Shown here: one piece after another, positions 23,331 through 33,699 of the stretch | Numbering within the stretch: position 1 is the stretch's first letter | How the letters are laid out: each line of letters starts with the position of its first letter | NCBI RefSeq assembly: GCF_030733685.1 | Contig: NZ_JASHIM010000016.1 | Span: forward strand, 40,340 to 104,339 | Direction: 5' to 3' | DNA: 64,000 nucleotides | Source of the DNA: Roseovarius sp. MMSF_3281 | Lineage (GTDB): Bacteria > Pseudomonadota > Alphaproteobacteria > Rhodobacterales > Rhodobacteraceae | Notes under the pieces: generated by a model | What the model saw: only the letters and a program-made list of their open reading frames with translations | What the model was told of the DNA's origin: nothing | Databases searched by the model: none | Program-made: the position numbers and the translations under genes

Positions 23331-23734
23331 CAGACTTGCTCCAGTTCCACGAGGGTGCCTTGGAAATCCTTGGGATGCAGGAAGAGCACCGGTTTGCCAT
23401 GGGCGCCGATTTTCGGCTCACCCGAGCCCAGAACGCGCGCGCCATGTTCCGTCAGCTGGTCGCGGGCGGCAAGGATATCCTCGACCTCGTAGCAGACGTG
23501 GTGAATACCGCCCGATGGGTTCTTCTCAAGAAACCCGTTGATCGGGCTGTCTTCGCCCAAGGGGTACAGCAGTTCGATCTTGGTATTGGGCAGGTCGATG
23601 AAGATGACGGTAACGCCATGGTCGGGTTCGTCCTGCGGCTCACCCACCTTGGCCCCCAAGGCCGTGCGGTATTGGGCGGCGGCGGCTTCGAGGTCGGGGA
23701 CGGCGATGGCAATGTGATTGAGGCGTCCGATCAT
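23330..23734 (-). CDS. mce: Methylmalonyl-CoA epimerase
   Basis: 134 residues, VOC/glyoxalase fold. It converts (S)- to (R)-methylmalonyl-CoA in propionyl-CoA metabolism. Metal ligands are recognisable in the usual order: His of LNHIAIAV, Glu of KIELLYPL, His of IHHVCYEV, Glu of LVELEQV. Start MIGRLNHIAIAV with AAAGGA upstream; the ORF extends 30 residues beyond but without support. Confidence 0.95.
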   Translation of the reverse strand: MIGRLNHIAIAVPDLEAAAAQYRTALGAKVGEPQDEPDHGVTVIFIDLPNTKIELLYPLGEDSPINGFLEKNPSGGIHHVCYEVEDILAARDQLTEHGARVLGSGEPKIGAHGKPVLFLHPKDFQGTLVELEQV

Positions 23735-23882
23735 GGGGAATCCTTTCTTGTGCTTTGCGCTTGTTATGGGGCCACGCCCCTTTTCTGACAAGCGACAGGG
23801 GGACGCATCCGCTGGATTAACCATGCGTTAGCCAATCTTTGGATAGCCTTGGGCCATGGACCGCACAGAAAGGAACGGATCT

Positions 23883-24611
23883 ATGGAGGATCTTGACGGC
23901 ACACTGGCCCCAAACCGCGCGCCCAGCGCGCGGCGGCCATTATTGGGGATGACGATTCTGGTTGTGGAGGACAGCCGCTATGCCTGTGAAGCGCTGCGCC
24001 TGATGTGTTTGCGCAGCGGCGCCCGTATCCGCCGGGCGGATTGCCTGTCCTCGGCGCGGCGGCATTTGCAGGTCTACCGGCCTTCGGCGGTGATCGTCGA
24101 CCACGGGTTGCCCGATGGCTCGGGCCTTGACCTGATCGCGGAACTGAACGCAGCCACGCCCCGGGTGGGTATTATCATGGGGCTTAGTGGCGACGGGTTT
24201 GCGGCCAGCGCCTCTGTCGCGGCCGGGGCCGACGGTTTCTTTGAAAAGCCCATGGTCGGCCTTGCCGCATTTCAGCAGGCGTTACTGGATCACCTGCCCA
24301 GTGATCGGCAACCGTCCGGGCCACGGGCGCTGAGCGACGAGGTGATCGAACCCGATCCGGTGGCATTCGTGGACGATATGGCCCATGCCGCCGCGTTGTT
24401 GGAGGATTGTGGCGAGGGCCCGATGATGGATTACCTGGCGCAATTCCTGGGCGGGGTGGCCCATCTGGTGGAGGACGGGCCGCTGGCACAGGCGGCAAGC
24501 GATCTGGCGCGGCGGCGCGAGGCCGGTGGCGGCGGCACCCGCGAGGCGGTGGCGCGCATTGCCGGGCTTGTGCAGGCGCGCCTGCACCAACCAGCGGCGC
24601 AATTCAGCTAG
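23883..24611 (+). CDS. Orphan response regulator with uncharacterised C-terminal domain
   Basis: 242 residues. Receiver domain: acidic pair in ILVVEDSRY, phospho-acceptor Asp in AVIVDHGLPDGSGLDL, Ser in MGLSGDG at the usual Thr/Ser position, and the conserved Lys in GFFEKP. The C-terminal ~110 residues are helical, with no DNA-binding or enzymatic signature. No histidine kinase is adjacent. Start at 23883 follows AAAGGA; an ATG at 23856 would add nine residues. Confidence 0.82.
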   Translation: MEDLDGTLAPNRAPSARRPLLGMTILVVEDSRYACEALRLMCLRSGARIRRADCLSSARRHLQVYRPSAVIVDHGLPDGSGLDLIAELNAATPRVGIIMGLSGDGFAASASVAAGADGFFEKPMVGLAAFQQALLDHLPSDRQPSGPRALSDEVIEPDPVAFVDDMAHAAALLEDCGEGPMMDYLAQFLGGVAHLVEDGPLAQAASDLARRREAGGGGTREAVARIAGLVQARLHQPAAQFS

Positions 24612-24645
24612 ACCTTGCCGCGCCCGTGCTGCAACACCCCGCCCG

Positions 24646-25374
24646 TCATGGGCGGTGCGCCGCCTGTTCGGGATCGCCCGAGGCGCGCACGAGGCTTGTC
24701 AGGTCGCTGAGCCGTTCGCGTTGCTGGCCCGCGTCATCGAAATTGGACGGCGACAGCCAGAATTGAAAGGCTTCGTTCAGGGCGGGCCATTCGGCATCTA
24801 TTGCGGCGAACCACGCGGTATCTCGGTTGCGGCCCTTGTAAACGGTGGCCTGCCGGAAGATGCCCTCGAAGCTGAGGCCGAAGCGTTGCGCGGCCCGGCG
24901 CGAGGCGGCGTTGAGCGCATCGCATTTCCATTCGAAGCGGCGATAGCCCGCCTCGAAGGCCCATTTCATCATCAGGTAGATCGCCTCGGTCGCGGCGCGG
25001 GTGCGCTGTAACTGCGGGGCCATGGCGATGAAGCCCACCTCGATCGACCCTGCGGCGGGCTTCATCCGAAGGTAGGAGGCAAAGCCGCCGTATTCCCCCG
25101 TGACCTGATCGAAAATGGCGTAGAACAGGATGTCGTCATGCGCGGTGGCCTCGCGCATCCAGCGGTGGAATTGCGCGGCGGAGGCGAAGGGACCGTCGGG
25201 CATGTAGGTCCATACCGCGTCATGCCCGTCGAAGGCCTTGAAAAGCAGCGCCGCGTGCTTGTCGGCGTCCAGCGCCTCAAGCCGCACGTAGCGCCCCGCA
25301 AGCCCCTCGCCCCTTGGCAGGGGCGGTGGTGTCCAATTGGGCACCGGGGGGCCGACGGGGCGGGTTTGGTCCAT
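24646..25374 (-). CDS. GNAT family N-acetyltransferase (RimJ/RimL-like)
   Basis: 242 residues. N-terminal LAGRYVRLEALDADKHAALLFKAF and GGFASYLRMKPAAGSIEVGFIAMAPQLQRTRAATEAIYLMMKWAF, followed by YRRFEWKCDALNAASRRAAQRFGLSFEGIFRQA, fit the acetyl-CoA-binding GNAT fold of the RimJ/RimL group. The acceptor substrate is unknown. It ends 3 bp before position 25378 and lies directly downstream of aspS. Confidence 0.9.
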   Translation of the reverse strand: MDQTRPVGPPVPNWTPPPLPRGEGLAGRYVRLEALDADKHAALLFKAFDGHDAVWTYMPDGPFASAAQFHRWMREATAHDDILFYAIFDQVTGEYGGFASYLRMKPAAGSIEVGFIAMAPQLQRTRAATEAIYLMMKWAFEAGYRRFEWKCDALNAASRRAAQRFGLSFEGIFRQATVYKGRNRDTAWFAAIDAEWPALNEAFQFWLSPSNFDDAGQQRERLSDLTSLVRASGDPEQAAHRP

Positions 25375-25378
25375 GCGA

Positions 25379-27163
25379 TCAGTCGTCCTGCGGGATGACG
25401 CGCAGGCCGAGTTCCATCAACTGGTCGCTGGTGGGGTCCGACGGCGCGTTCATCATCAGGTCTTCGGCGCGTTGGTTCATCGGGAACATGATGACCTCGC
25501 GGATGTTCTGTTCATCGGCCAGCAGCATCACGATCCGGTCGATGCCCGCGGCACAGCCGCCGTGCGGCGGTGCGCCATAGTGGAAGGCTTGGAACAGCGC
25601 GCCGAAACGGTTTTTCACCTCGTCCTCGCCGTAGCCAGCAAGCTCAAAGGCTTTGAGCATCAGGTCGGGCTTGTGGTTCCGGATGGCACCGGACACGAGT
25701 TCATAACCGTTGCAGGCAAGGTCGTATTGGAAGCCCTTGACGGCCAGCGGATCGGCGTTGAGCGCCTCCATCCCGCCTTGCGGCATGGAGAAGGGGTTGT
25801 GTTCAAAGTCAATCTTGCCGGTTTCCTCGTCCTTCTCGAAGATCGGGAAATCGACGATCCATGCAAAGGCAAAGCGGTTGGTGTCGGTGAGGTTCAATTC
25901 CTCGCCGATGACGTCACGGGCCTTGCCGGCGACGCGTTCGAAGGCCTGCGGTTTGCCGCCAAGGAAGAAGGCGGCATCGCCGACGCCAAGGCCCAGTTGC
26001 TGGCGGATCGCCTCGGTGCGTTCGGGGCCGATGTTCTTGGCAAGCGGGCCTGCGGCCTCGGTGCCGTTTTCGCCCTCGCGCCAGAAGATATAGCCCATGC
26101 CGGGCAGGCCTTCTTGTTGGGCAAACTTGTTCATCCGGTCGCAGAACTTGCGGCTGCCGCCGGTGGGGGCGGGGATGGCGCGAATCTCGGTGCCGTCTTG
26201 TTCCAGCAGCTTGGCGAAGATGGCAAAACCCGAGCCGCGGAAATGTTCCGAGACATCCTGCATTTCAATCGGGTTGCGCAGGTCGGGCTTGTCGGTGCCG
26301 TATTTCAGCGCGGCTTCTTTATAGGGGATTTGCGGCCAGTCTTGCGGCGCATCCACCTTGCGGCCACCGCCGAATTCTTCGAACACGCCCGCGATCACCG
26401 GGGAAATGGTGTCGAACACATCTTGTTGCTCGACAAAGCTCATTTCCATGTCGAGCTGGTAGAAATCGGTGGGCGAGCGGTCGGCGCGCGGGTCTTCATC
26501 GCGAAAGCAGGGCGCGATCTGGAAATACTTGTCGAAGCCCGAGACCATGATGAGCTGTTTGAACAGCTGCGGGGCCTGCGGCAGGGCGTAGAACTTGCCG
26601 GGATGCAGGCGCGAGGGCACGAGGAAGTCGCGCGCGCCTTCGGGGCTTGAGGCCGTGATGATCGGGGTTTGGTATTCGCGGAACCCCTTATCCCACATGC
26701 GGCGGCGCATGGAGGCCACCACGTCCGAGCGCAGGGCCATGTTGTTTTGCATCACCTCGCGGCGCAGGTCGAGGTAGCGGTACTTGAGGCGGGTTTCCTC
26801 GGGGTATTCCTGATCGCCGAAGACGATGAGCGGCAGTTCCTCGGAGCTGCCCAACACTTCCATGTCGCGGATGTAAACCTCGATCTCGCCGGTGGGGATT
26901 TTCGGGTTGATCAGGCTGTCGTCGCGGGCCTTCACCTCGCCGTCGATGCGAATGCACCATTCGGAGCGGACTTTTTCCACCTCGGCGAAAACCGGGCTGT
27001 CGGGATCGCAGAGCACCTGGGTCATGCCGTAGGTATCGCGCAGGTCAACGAACAGAACCCCGCCGTGATCTCGGATACGATGGACCCAGCCGGACAGGCG
27101 GACGGTGTCGCCCACGTTGGATTTCGTCAGATCGGCGCAGGTATGGCTGCGGAATGCGTGCAT
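25379..27163 (-). CDS. aspS: Aspartate--tRNA ligase
   Basis: 594 residues, the bacterial-type class II synthetase. N-terminal OB-fold anticodon-binding domain ([26 protein letters not shown]), motif 2 region [24 protein letters not shown], the bacterial GAD insertion, and motif 3 in [21 protein letters not shown]. It charges tRNA-Asp; many alphaproteobacterial enzymes also charge tRNA-Asn for the amidotransferase route. AGAGGA precedes the ATG. Confidence 0.98.
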   Translation of the reverse strand: MHAFRSHTCADLTKSNVGDTVRLSGWVHRIRDHGGVLFVDLRDTYGMTQVLCDPDSPVFAEVEKVRSEWCIRIDGEVKARDDSLINPKIPTGEIEVYIRDMEVLGSSEELPLIVFGDQEYPEETRLKYRYLDLRREVMQNNMALRSDVVASMRRRMWDKGFREYQTPIITASSPEGARDFLVPSRLHPGKFYALPQAPQLFKQLIMVSGFDKYFQIAPCFRDEDPRADRSPTDFYQLDMEMSFVEQQDVFDTISPVIAGVFEEFGGGRKVDAPQDWPQIPYKEAALKYGTDKPDLRNPIEMQDVSEHFRGSGFAIFAKLLEQDGTEIRAIPAPTGGSRKFCDRMNKFAQQEGLPGMGYIFWREGENGTEAAGPLAKNIGPERTEAIRQQLGLGVGDAAFFLGGKPQAFERVAGKARDVIGEELNLTDTNRFAFAWIVDFPIFEKDEETGKIDFEHNPFSMPQGGMEALNADPLAVKGFQYDLACNGYELVSGAIRNHKPDLMLKAFELAGYGEDEVKNRFGALFQAFHYGAPPHGGCAAGIDRIVMLLADEQNIREVIMFPMNQRAEDLMMNAPSDPTSDQLMELGLRVIPQDD

Positions 27164-27409
27164 GGTGTCCTCTCAGGGCCCGTTACGGGTATGTCTTGTG
27201 GTCCGCGCCGATACACCTTGGCGGCGCGGTAAAGTCAAGGGCGGGGGACCGCGCAAGTCAGCACCATTGACCAAAAACATTTACAGAAACCGGGATTTTG
27301 GGCCAAAATGCCGGATATGAGCAGCCGCCGGGGCATCCGGCGAGACAAACGGCAGGTTTCGCATCACCAAATTAATGCGCCCGCGCGGCGCGGGAACCGG
27401 GGGTGAAAC

Positions 27410-28639
27410 ATGTGGACGAAGGCCTTGGACGCGATGCTGCGGCATCTGTTTCGTCAGGGTGAACTGACGGTAACTTATCCTGAAGGCATGACGCGGCGCT
27501 ATGGCGATGGCAGGGGCGAGCGTGTCGCGCTGTGCCTGCATGACCCGACTTTGCCGCGTAGGATTGTTTTGTCGCCGGATATGGCGGTGGGAGAGGCCTA
27601 TATGGATGGGCGCCTGACCATCGAGGGCGATGACCTTTACGGGTTTCTTGGGCTGGCCATCCGCAATATCGCCGCGCAGGGCCAGCCGTGGTTTCGCCGC
27701 CCGCTTGTGATGGGGCGGCATTTGCTGCGGTATCTGGGACAGTTCAACCCGGTGGGGCGCGCGCGGTCGAACGTGGCGCATCATTACGACCTGTCGGGGG
27801 AATTGTATGACCTTTTTCTCGACAAGGACCGGCAATATTCCTGCGCCTATTTCCGCGACCCGGATATGACATTGGAGGCCGCGCAGGAGGCCAAGAAACA
27901 GCATATCGCGGGCAAGCTGTTGCTTGAACCGGGCATGCGGGTTCTGGACATCGGCTGTGGCTGGGGCGGTATGGGCCTGACGCTGGCGCGGGATTATGGC
28001 GCCGAGGTTGTCGGGGTGACCCTGTCGCGGGAACAGCATGCCATGGCGCAGGCCCGGGCCGGTGCGGCGGGATTGTCGGACAAGGTGGATTTCCGCCTAA
28101 TGGATTACCGGCATGTGGAAGGCACGTTCGACCGGGTGGTTTCGGTCGGCATGTTCGAGCATGTGGGCACGCCGCATTACGGCGAGTATTTCCGCAACGT
28201 GCGCGCGCGATTGCATGACGATGGTGTCGCCCTGATCCATACCATCGGACGGTGTGAGCGGCCGGGCGTGACAAGCCCCTGGATCGCCAAGTATATCTTT
28301 CCCGGTGGCTATGTGCCCGCCCTGTCCGAGGCGACCCATGCCGTCGAGGGGCAGGATTTGTTTACGACGGATGTGGAAATCTGGCGGCTGCATTATGCCG
28401 AAACGCTGAAACATTGGCATGATCGATTCATGGCGAATATCGACAAGGCCCGCGCGCTTTATGACGAGCGGTTTTGCCGGATGTGGCGGTATTACCTGAT
28501 TGCCAGCGAGTTGACCTTTCGGTTCAACCGGCAGGTGGTGTTCCAGTTGCAGCTATCGCCGCAACAGGACGCCGTGCCGCTGACGCGCGATTACCTGTAC
28601 CCCGCCCCAGTGGAGGACATGTGCCACGCCGCGGAATGA
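27410..28639 (+). CDS. Cyclopropane-fatty-acyl-phospholipid synthase family methyltransferase
   Basis: 409 residues. SAM-binding motif VLDIGCGWGGMGLTLARDYG, the CFA-family stretch SNVAHHYDLSGELYDLFLDKDRQYSCAYF, and MFEHVGTPHYGEYFRNV. These enzymes add a methylene (or methyl) group from SAM to unsaturated phospholipid acyl chains. The exact reaction (cyclopropane versus other methylated lipids) cannot be settled from sequence alone. It ends head-on with pabB, with the two stop codons adjacent. Confidence 0.92.
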   Translation: MWTKALDAMLRHLFRQGELTVTYPEGMTRRYGDGRGERVALCLHDPTLPRRIVLSPDMAVGEAYMDGRLTIEGDDLYGFLGLAIRNIAAQGQPWFRRPLVMGRHLLRYLGQFNPVGRARSNVAHHYDLSGELYDLFLDKDRQYSCAYFRDPDMTLEAAQEAKKQHIAGKLLLEPGMRVLDIGCGWGGMGLTLARDYGAEVVGVTLSREQHAMAQARAGAAGLSDKVDFRLMDYRHVEGTFDRVVSVGMFEHVGTPHYGEYFRNVRARLHDDGVALIHTIGRCERPGVTSPWIAKYIFPGGYVPALSEATHAVEGQDLFTTDVEIWRLHYAETLKHWHDRFMANIDKARALYDERFCRMWRYYLIASELTFRFNRQVVFQLQLSPQQDAVPLTRDYLYPAPVEDMCHAAE

Positions 28640-29764
28640 TCAGGCGATGGCAGGTGTGAGGGCCCGGGCGAAGCGGGCCTTCCAGAGCGCCTCTTCGTAT
28701 TCGGCGTCGGCGGTGCTGTCGTAGACCACGCCACCGCCGACGTTGAGGCGGACCTCATCGCCATCAAGCATCAGCGTGCGAATCGCCACGTTGAATTCCG
28801 AGGTGCCATCAGGGGCCGCCCAGCCGATGGTGCCGCAATAGATGTCGCGCGCTGCGCCTTCGAGTTCGGCCAAAATTTCCATGGCACGCAGTTTCGGCGC
28901 GCCGGTGATCGACCCACAGGGGAAAAGCGCGCGGAAGATATCGCCAAGGCCCGTGCCCGCCTGCATTTGCCCGGTGATGAGCGAGACCATCTGGTGCACG
29001 GTTTCATAGCTTTCGACGCAGAAAAGTTCCGGCACCTTGACGCTTCCGGCCTCGCAAATGCGGCTAATGTCGTTGCGCAGGAGGTCAACGATCATCAGGT
29101 TTTCGGCACGGTTTTTCTCGTCGGTTTGCAGGAAGGCCTTGCGGCGGGCATCTTCGCTTGCATCGCTGCTGCGGGGTTGGGTGCCTTTCATGGGGCGGGT
29201 TTCGATCCGGCCATCGGGTTTGGTGCGGAAGAAAAGTTCGGGCGAGCGCGAAAGGATCGCGGGCAGCCCCCCGGCCTCGATCATGGCGCCGTAGCGGACG
29301 GGCTGTACCTGTGTGAGCGCGTGATAGAGCGCCTCGGCCTCTCCTGTGGCATGCAGGGACAGCGGGAAAGTCAGGTTCGCCTGATAGATGTCACCGGCGC
29401 AGATATAGTCATGCACCGTTTGAAAGGCCTTTGTGTATCGCGCCTTGCGCCACCCCGGTTGAAAGCGTTGCAGGCTGGCGGGACCGGGGGCGAGATCGGG
29501 CGCTTCTTCGGGCGCATCGTAAACCCCGAATTGCAAGAGCGGCAGACCGCGATCCTCGGGCATGAGGGCCGCAAGCCGGGGTTCCAGCGCGAATCCCAAC
29601 TCGTAACTGGCAAACCCGGCAAGCCATGCGCCCGCGCCTTGCGCGGCGTCCAGCGCATCAAGAGCGGCGCGCACATCCGAAACCTCATGCGCGACGATCA
29701 TTTCGCGCGGATGCGCGAAACGGCAGGCTGCGGCCTTGGGGCCATTATCGAAGCGAATCTTCAA
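28640..29764 (-). CDS. pabB: Aminodeoxychorismate synthase component I
   Basis: 374 residues, chorismate-binding fold. It aminates chorismate with ammonia from a glutaminase partner, towards p-aminobenzoate and folate. RPMKGTQPR carries the lysine that distinguishes ADC synthases (P-x-K-G-T) from anthranilate synthases. Further family segments are ENLMIVDLLRNDISR and FPCGSITGAPKLRAMEII-like. No glutaminase (pabA) is adjacent. Divergent from carB. Confidence 0.95.
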   Translation of the reverse strand: MKIRFDNGPKAAACRFAHPREMIVAHEVSDVRAALDALDAAQGAGAWLAGFASYELGFALEPRLAALMPEDRGLPLLQFGVYDAPEEAPDLAPGPASLQRFQPGWRKARYTKAFQTVHDYICAGDIYQANLTFPLSLHATGEAEALYHALTQVQPVRYGAMIEAGGLPAILSRSPELFFRTKPDGRIETRPMKGTQPRSSDASEDARRKAFLQTDEKNRAENLMIVDLLRNDISRICEAGSVKVPELFCVESYETVHQMVSLITGQMQAGTGLGDIFRALFPCGSITGAPKLRAMEILAELEGAARDIYCGTIGWAAPDGTSEFNVAIRTLMLDGDEVRLNVGGGVVYDSTADAEYEEALWKARFARALTPAIA

Positions 29765-29861
29765 ATGCCGTGTTTCCCGTTGCGATCTGGCCGTATGTAA
29801 TCCTGCATCGGATGGATGACACCCACAAAAGCGGCCTTTCGTTCAAGATTTGCGATCCCCC

Positions 29862-29889
29862 TTGCAAGCAGGCGCGTGATGGATATAAC
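29862..29889 (+). promoter_or_regulatory. Candidate carB promoter
   Basis: TTGCAA (29862-29867) and TATAAC (29884-29889), 16-bp spacer, about 60 bp upstream of the carB start codon. Confidence 0.55.
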
Positions 29890-29951
29890 CGCCAACAATT
29901 TGCGCGCACCCCATTGTGGCGGTGTGCCCGATCAGCTGCCCGAGGATCACC

Positions 29952-32900
29952 ATGCCCAAAAGAACTGACATCTCGTCCATCATGATCATTGGGGCGGGCC
30001 CGATCATTATCGGCCAAGCCTGCGAGTTCGACTATTCCGGCGCTCAGGCCTGTAAGGCGCTTCGCGAGGAAGGGTACCGCGTCATCCTTGTAAACTCCAA
30101 CCCCGCGACGATCATGACCGACCCGGGGCTGGCCGATGCCACATATATCGAACCGATCACCCCCGAGATCGTAGCAAAGATCATCGAGAAAGAGCGACCC
30201 GATGCCCTGCTGCCCACCATGGGCGGGCAAACCGGCCTGAACACGGCGCTGGCCGTGGCGGACATGGGGGTTCTTGAAAAATTCGGGGTTGAGCTGATCG
30301 GGGCCAACCGCGAGGCCATCGAGATGGCCGAGGACCGCAAGCTGTTCCGCGAGGCGATGGACCGTCTGGGGATCGAGAACCCCAAGGCCACCATCGCCGA
30401 GAACATGGAAGAGTGCATGGCAGCCCTTGAGCATGTGGGCCTTCCAGCGATCATCCGCCCGGCCTTTACCCTTGGCGGCACCGGCGGCGGGGTGGCCTAT
30501 AACCGCGATGATTACGAGCATTACTGCAAATCGGGCTTGGATGCCTCGCCCGTCAGTCAGATCCTGATCGACGAGTCGCTTCTGGGCTGGAAGGAATACG
30601 AGATGGAGGTTGTCCGCGACAAGGCGGACAACGCGATCATCGTCTGCGCCATCGAAAACGTCGATCCGATGGGCGTGCATACCGGCGATTCGATCACCGT
30701 GGCCCCGGCCCTGACCCTGACCGACAAGGAATACCAGATCATGCGCAACGGCAGTATCGCCGTGCTGCGCGAGATCGGCGTGGAAACCGGCGGGTCCAAC
30801 GTGCAATGGGCCATCAACCCCGAAGACGGGCGCATGGTGGTCATTGAAATGAACCCGCGGGTGAGCCGCTCGTCTGCCTTGGCGTCAAAAGCCACGGGTT
30901 TCCCGATTGCCAAGATCGCCGCGAAGCTGGCCGTGGGCTATACGCTGGACGAGTTGGACAACGACATCACCAAGGTCACACCGGCCAGCTTTGAGCCGAC
31001 GATTGACTATGTCGTCACCAAGATCCCGAAATTCGCCTTCGAGAAATTTCCCGGCTCGGAGCCCAAGCTGACCACGGCGATGAAATCGGTGGGCGAGGCC
31101 ATGGCGATTGGCCGGACGATCCACGAATCCCTGCAAAAGGCTTTGGCGTCGATGGAATCGGGGCTGACCGGCTTTGACGAGGTGGATATCCCCGGCGCAC
31201 CCGACAAGGCCGCCGTCATCAAGGCGATCAGCGAGCAGACCCCGGACCGGATGCGCACCATCGCGCAGGCCATGCGCGAGGGGCTAAGCGATGATGAAAT
31301 CCAGGCTGCCACGGCGTTCGATCCGTGGTTCCTGTCGCGCATCCGCGAAATCGTGGATGCCGAGGAAGCGGTGAAAACCGATGGGCTGCCAAGCGATGAG
31401 GCAAGCCTTAGAACTTTGAAAATGCTGGGCTTTACCGATGCCCGCCTTGCCAAGCTGACCGGCTTTACCGAGGCCGATGTGCGCCGTACGCGCCATGCCA
31501 AGGGCGTGACGGCGGTGTTCAAACGGATTGACACATGCGCCGCCGAATTCGAGGCGCAGACGCCCTATATGTATTCCACTTACGAAGCCCCGATGATGGG
31601 CGACGTGGAATGCGAAGCGCGCCCGAGCGACCGCAAGAAGGTGGTTATCCTGGGTGGCGGGCCGAACCGGATCGGCCAGGGGATCGAGTTTGACTACTGC
31701 TGCTGTCATGCCTGTTTCGCGCTGACCGAGGCGGGTTATGAAACCATCATGGTCAACTGTAACCCCGAAACGGTTTCGACCGACTATGACACCTCGGACC
31801 GGCTGTATTTCGAGCCGCTGACCTTTGAGCACGTGATGGAAATCCTGCGGGTCGAGCAGGAAAACGGCACCCTGCACGGGGTTATCGTGCAGTTCGGTGG
31901 GCAGACGCCGCTGAAGCTGGCCAATGATCTTGAGGCCGAGGGCATCCCGATTTTGGGCACCTCGCCGGATGCGATCGACCTTGCCGAGGACCGCGAGCGG
32001 TTCCAGGCGCTTGTCAATCAACTCAAGCTCAAGCAGCCATCGAACGGGATTGCCCATTCGGACGCCGAAGCCCTTGAGATTGCAGAAGGAATCGGCTTCC
32101 CGCTGGTCATTCGCCCATCCTATGTTCTAGGCGGTCGCGCGATGGAGATCGTCCGCGACATGGCACATCTGGAGCGCTATATCGCCGAGGCCGTGGTGGT
32201 TTCGGGCGATAGCCCGGTTCTGTTGGATGGCTACCTTGCCGGTGCGATTGAATGCGATGTGGATGCCCTGTGCGATGGCGAATCCGTTCACGTGACAGGC
32301 ATCATGCAGCATATCGAGGAAGCAGGCGTTCACTCGGGCGACAGTGCCTGTTCGCTGCCGCCCTATTCGCTGCGCCCGGAAACGATTGCCGAAATCAAGC
32401 GCCAGACCGAGGCGCTGGCGCTGGCGCTTGATGTGCGGGGCCTGATGAACGTGCAGTTCGCGGTGAAGAACGACGATATTTACCTCATCGAAGTGAACCC
32501 GCGGGCCAGCCGTACGGTGCCTTTCGTGGCCAAGGCCACGGATAGTGCCATCGCCTCGATCGCCGCGCGCCTGATGGCCGGTGAAAAGATGGACGCCTTC
32601 CCGCATCGTGGCCCCTACCCCGAGGGCGCGACGCCCGGCAGCCTGCCGATGGCCGACCAGATGACGTTGGCTGATCCGGACATGCCTTGGTTCTCGGTCA
32701 AGGAGGCGGTGCTGCCCTTTGCCCGCTTCCCCGGCGTGGATACCATCCTTGGGCCAGAGATGCGTTCGACCGGGGAAGTCATGGGCTGGGACGTGTCCTT
32801 CCCGCGCGCGTTCCTGAAGGCGCAGATGGGGGCCGGGGCCGACCTTCCAGAAGGCGGCAAGGTGTTCTTTTCGATCAAGGATTCGGATAAGACCGAGCAA

Positions 32901-33251
32901 CTGGTCGATACCGCGCGCCTTCTGGTCGAGATGGGCTTTAGCATCGTGGCGACGCGCGGCACCTCGGGTTTCCTTGGAGAGCATGGCATCGACTGCGACG
33001 TGGTCAACAAGGTCTATGAGGGCCGTCCGAACATCGTGGACATGATGAAAGACGGGCAGATCACGCTGGTCATGAACACCACCGAAGGGGCGCAGGCCGT
33101 GGAAGACAGCCGCGAGATTCGTTCGGTTGCGCTTTATGACAAGATTCCCTATTTTACCACGGCCGCGGGTGCCCACGCCGCCGCCCAAGCCATCAAGGCC
33201 CGGTTGGAAGGGGAATTGCAGGTGATGCCGTTGCAAGGGCCGGGCGCGTAA
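29952..33251 (+). CDS. carB: Carbamoyl-phosphate synthase large subunit
   Basis: 1099 residues. Two homologous ATP-grasp halves ([23 protein letters not shown] and [22 protein letters not shown]), the oligomerisation domain between them, and the C-terminal MGS-like allosteric domain ([19 protein letters not shown]). With the small subunit CarA, not encoded here, it makes carbamoyl phosphate for pyrimidine and arginine synthesis. Start MPKRTDISS with GAGGATCACC upstream. A hairpin (GTCGCTT-TC-AAGCGAC, 33267-33282) follows the stop. Confidence 0.98.
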   Translation: MPKRTDISSIMIIGAGPIIIGQACEFDYSGAQACKALREEGYRVILVNSNPATIMTDPGLADATYIEPITPEIVAKIIEKERPDALLPTMGGQTGLNTALAVADMGVLEKFGVELIGANREAIEMAEDRKLFREAMDRLGIENPKATIAENMEECMAALEHVGLPAIIRPAFTLGGTGGGVAYNRDDYEHYCKSGLDASPVSQILIDESLLGWKEYEMEVVRDKADNAIIVCAIENVDPMGVHTGDSITVAPALTLTDKEYQIMRNGSIAVLREIGVETGGSNVQWAINPEDGRMVVIEMNPRVSRSSALASKATGFPIAKIAAKLAVGYTLDELDNDITKVTPASFEPTIDYVVTKIPKFAFEKFPGSEPKLTTAMKSVGEAMAIGRTIHESLQKALASMESGLTGFDEVDIPGAPDKAAVIKAISEQTPDRMRTIAQAMREGLSDDEIQAATAFDPWFLSRIREIVDAEEAVKTDGLPSDEASLRTLKMLGFTDARLAKLTGFTEADVRRTRHAKGVTAVFKRIDTCAAEFEAQTPYMYSTYEAPMMGDVECEARPSDRKKVVILGGGPNRIGQGIEFDYCCCHACFALTEAGYETIMVNCNPETVSTDYDTSDRLYFEPLTFEHVMEILRVEQENGTLHGVIVQFGGQTPLKLANDLEAEGIPILGTSPDAIDLAEDRERFQALVNQLKLKQPSNGIAHSDAEALEIAEGIGFPLVIRPSYVLGGRAMEIVRDMAHLERYIAEAVVVSGDSPVLLDGYLAGAIECDVDALCDGESVHVTGIMQHIEEAGVHSGDSACSLPPYSLRPETIAEIKRQTEALALALDVRGLMNVQFAVKNDDIYLIEVNPRASRTVPFVAKATDSAIASIAARLMAGEKMDAFPHRGPYPEGATPGSLPMADQMTLADPDMPWFSVKEAVLPFARFPGVDTILGPEMRSTGEVMGWDVSFPRAFLKAQMGAGADLPEGGKVFFSIKDSDKTEQLVDTARLLVEMGFSIVATRGTSGFLGEHGIDCDVVNKVYEGRPNIVDMMKDGQITLVMNTTEGAQAVEDSREIRSVALYDKIPYFTTAAGAHAAAQAIKARLEGELQVMPLQGPGA

Positions 33252-33461
33252 AGCACGCTGCGACAAGTCGCTTTCAAGCGACGACATGTCGAAAAAATGC
33301 GCCAGATGTCAGCCATGACGTCCGGCGCATTCAGCGTTGCAAATGGTGCATGGATTTTTGCTAGAAAAAGATTGCGCGGTGGGAAAAATCCATTATGTGC
33401 AAATTACGGACGCAGCGACGCCCGGACAACCGCAACCTCAATTCTACAGGAGGCCGACATC

Positions 33462-33581
33462 ATGACCCGCGATCAACTGAACCGCGAATTGCGTATGCAC
33501 AGTGCTTCCTGGCCGGCGGTCCTCATCGTGTACGGCATCATCGTTGCAACGATGGTGTTCAGCGCGATGTCCATCACCTGA
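33462..33581 (+). CDS. 39-residue membrane microprotein
   Basis: MTRDQLNRELRMHSASWPAV then a single membrane helix (LIVYGIIVATMVFSAMSIT). An excellent AGGAGG site is 8-9 bp upstream of the ATG and a terminator follows, so the short frame looks like a genuine gene. N-in/C-out single-pass topology is suggested by the charged N-terminus. Function unknown. Confidence 0.65.
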   Translation: MTRDQLNRELRMHSASWPAVLIVYGIIVATMVFSAMSIT

Positions 33582-33647
33582 TCCAGGGCACTTTTTTAAA
33601 CCGGGGCCCTCTCTCCCATCCTCGGTTGCACGTCACAGATATAGAAA

Positions 33648-33675
33648 CGGCGGATGGTTGGAAAACCATCCGCCG
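33648..33675. terminator. Bidirectional terminator
   Basis: Perfect 12-bp stem CGGCGGATGGTT (33648-33659)/AACCATCCGCCG (33664-33675) with a GGAA loop and T-rich flanks on both strands. It ends both the microprotein (+) and the ABC operon (-). Confidence 0.85.
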
Positions 33676-33699
33676 CTTTCATTTTCAGGGCTTGATCAA

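Noticed and set aside
25337..26650. 437-codon plus-strand frame opposite aspS
   Set aside because: Fully antisense to aspartyl-tRNA synthetase; no domain visible.
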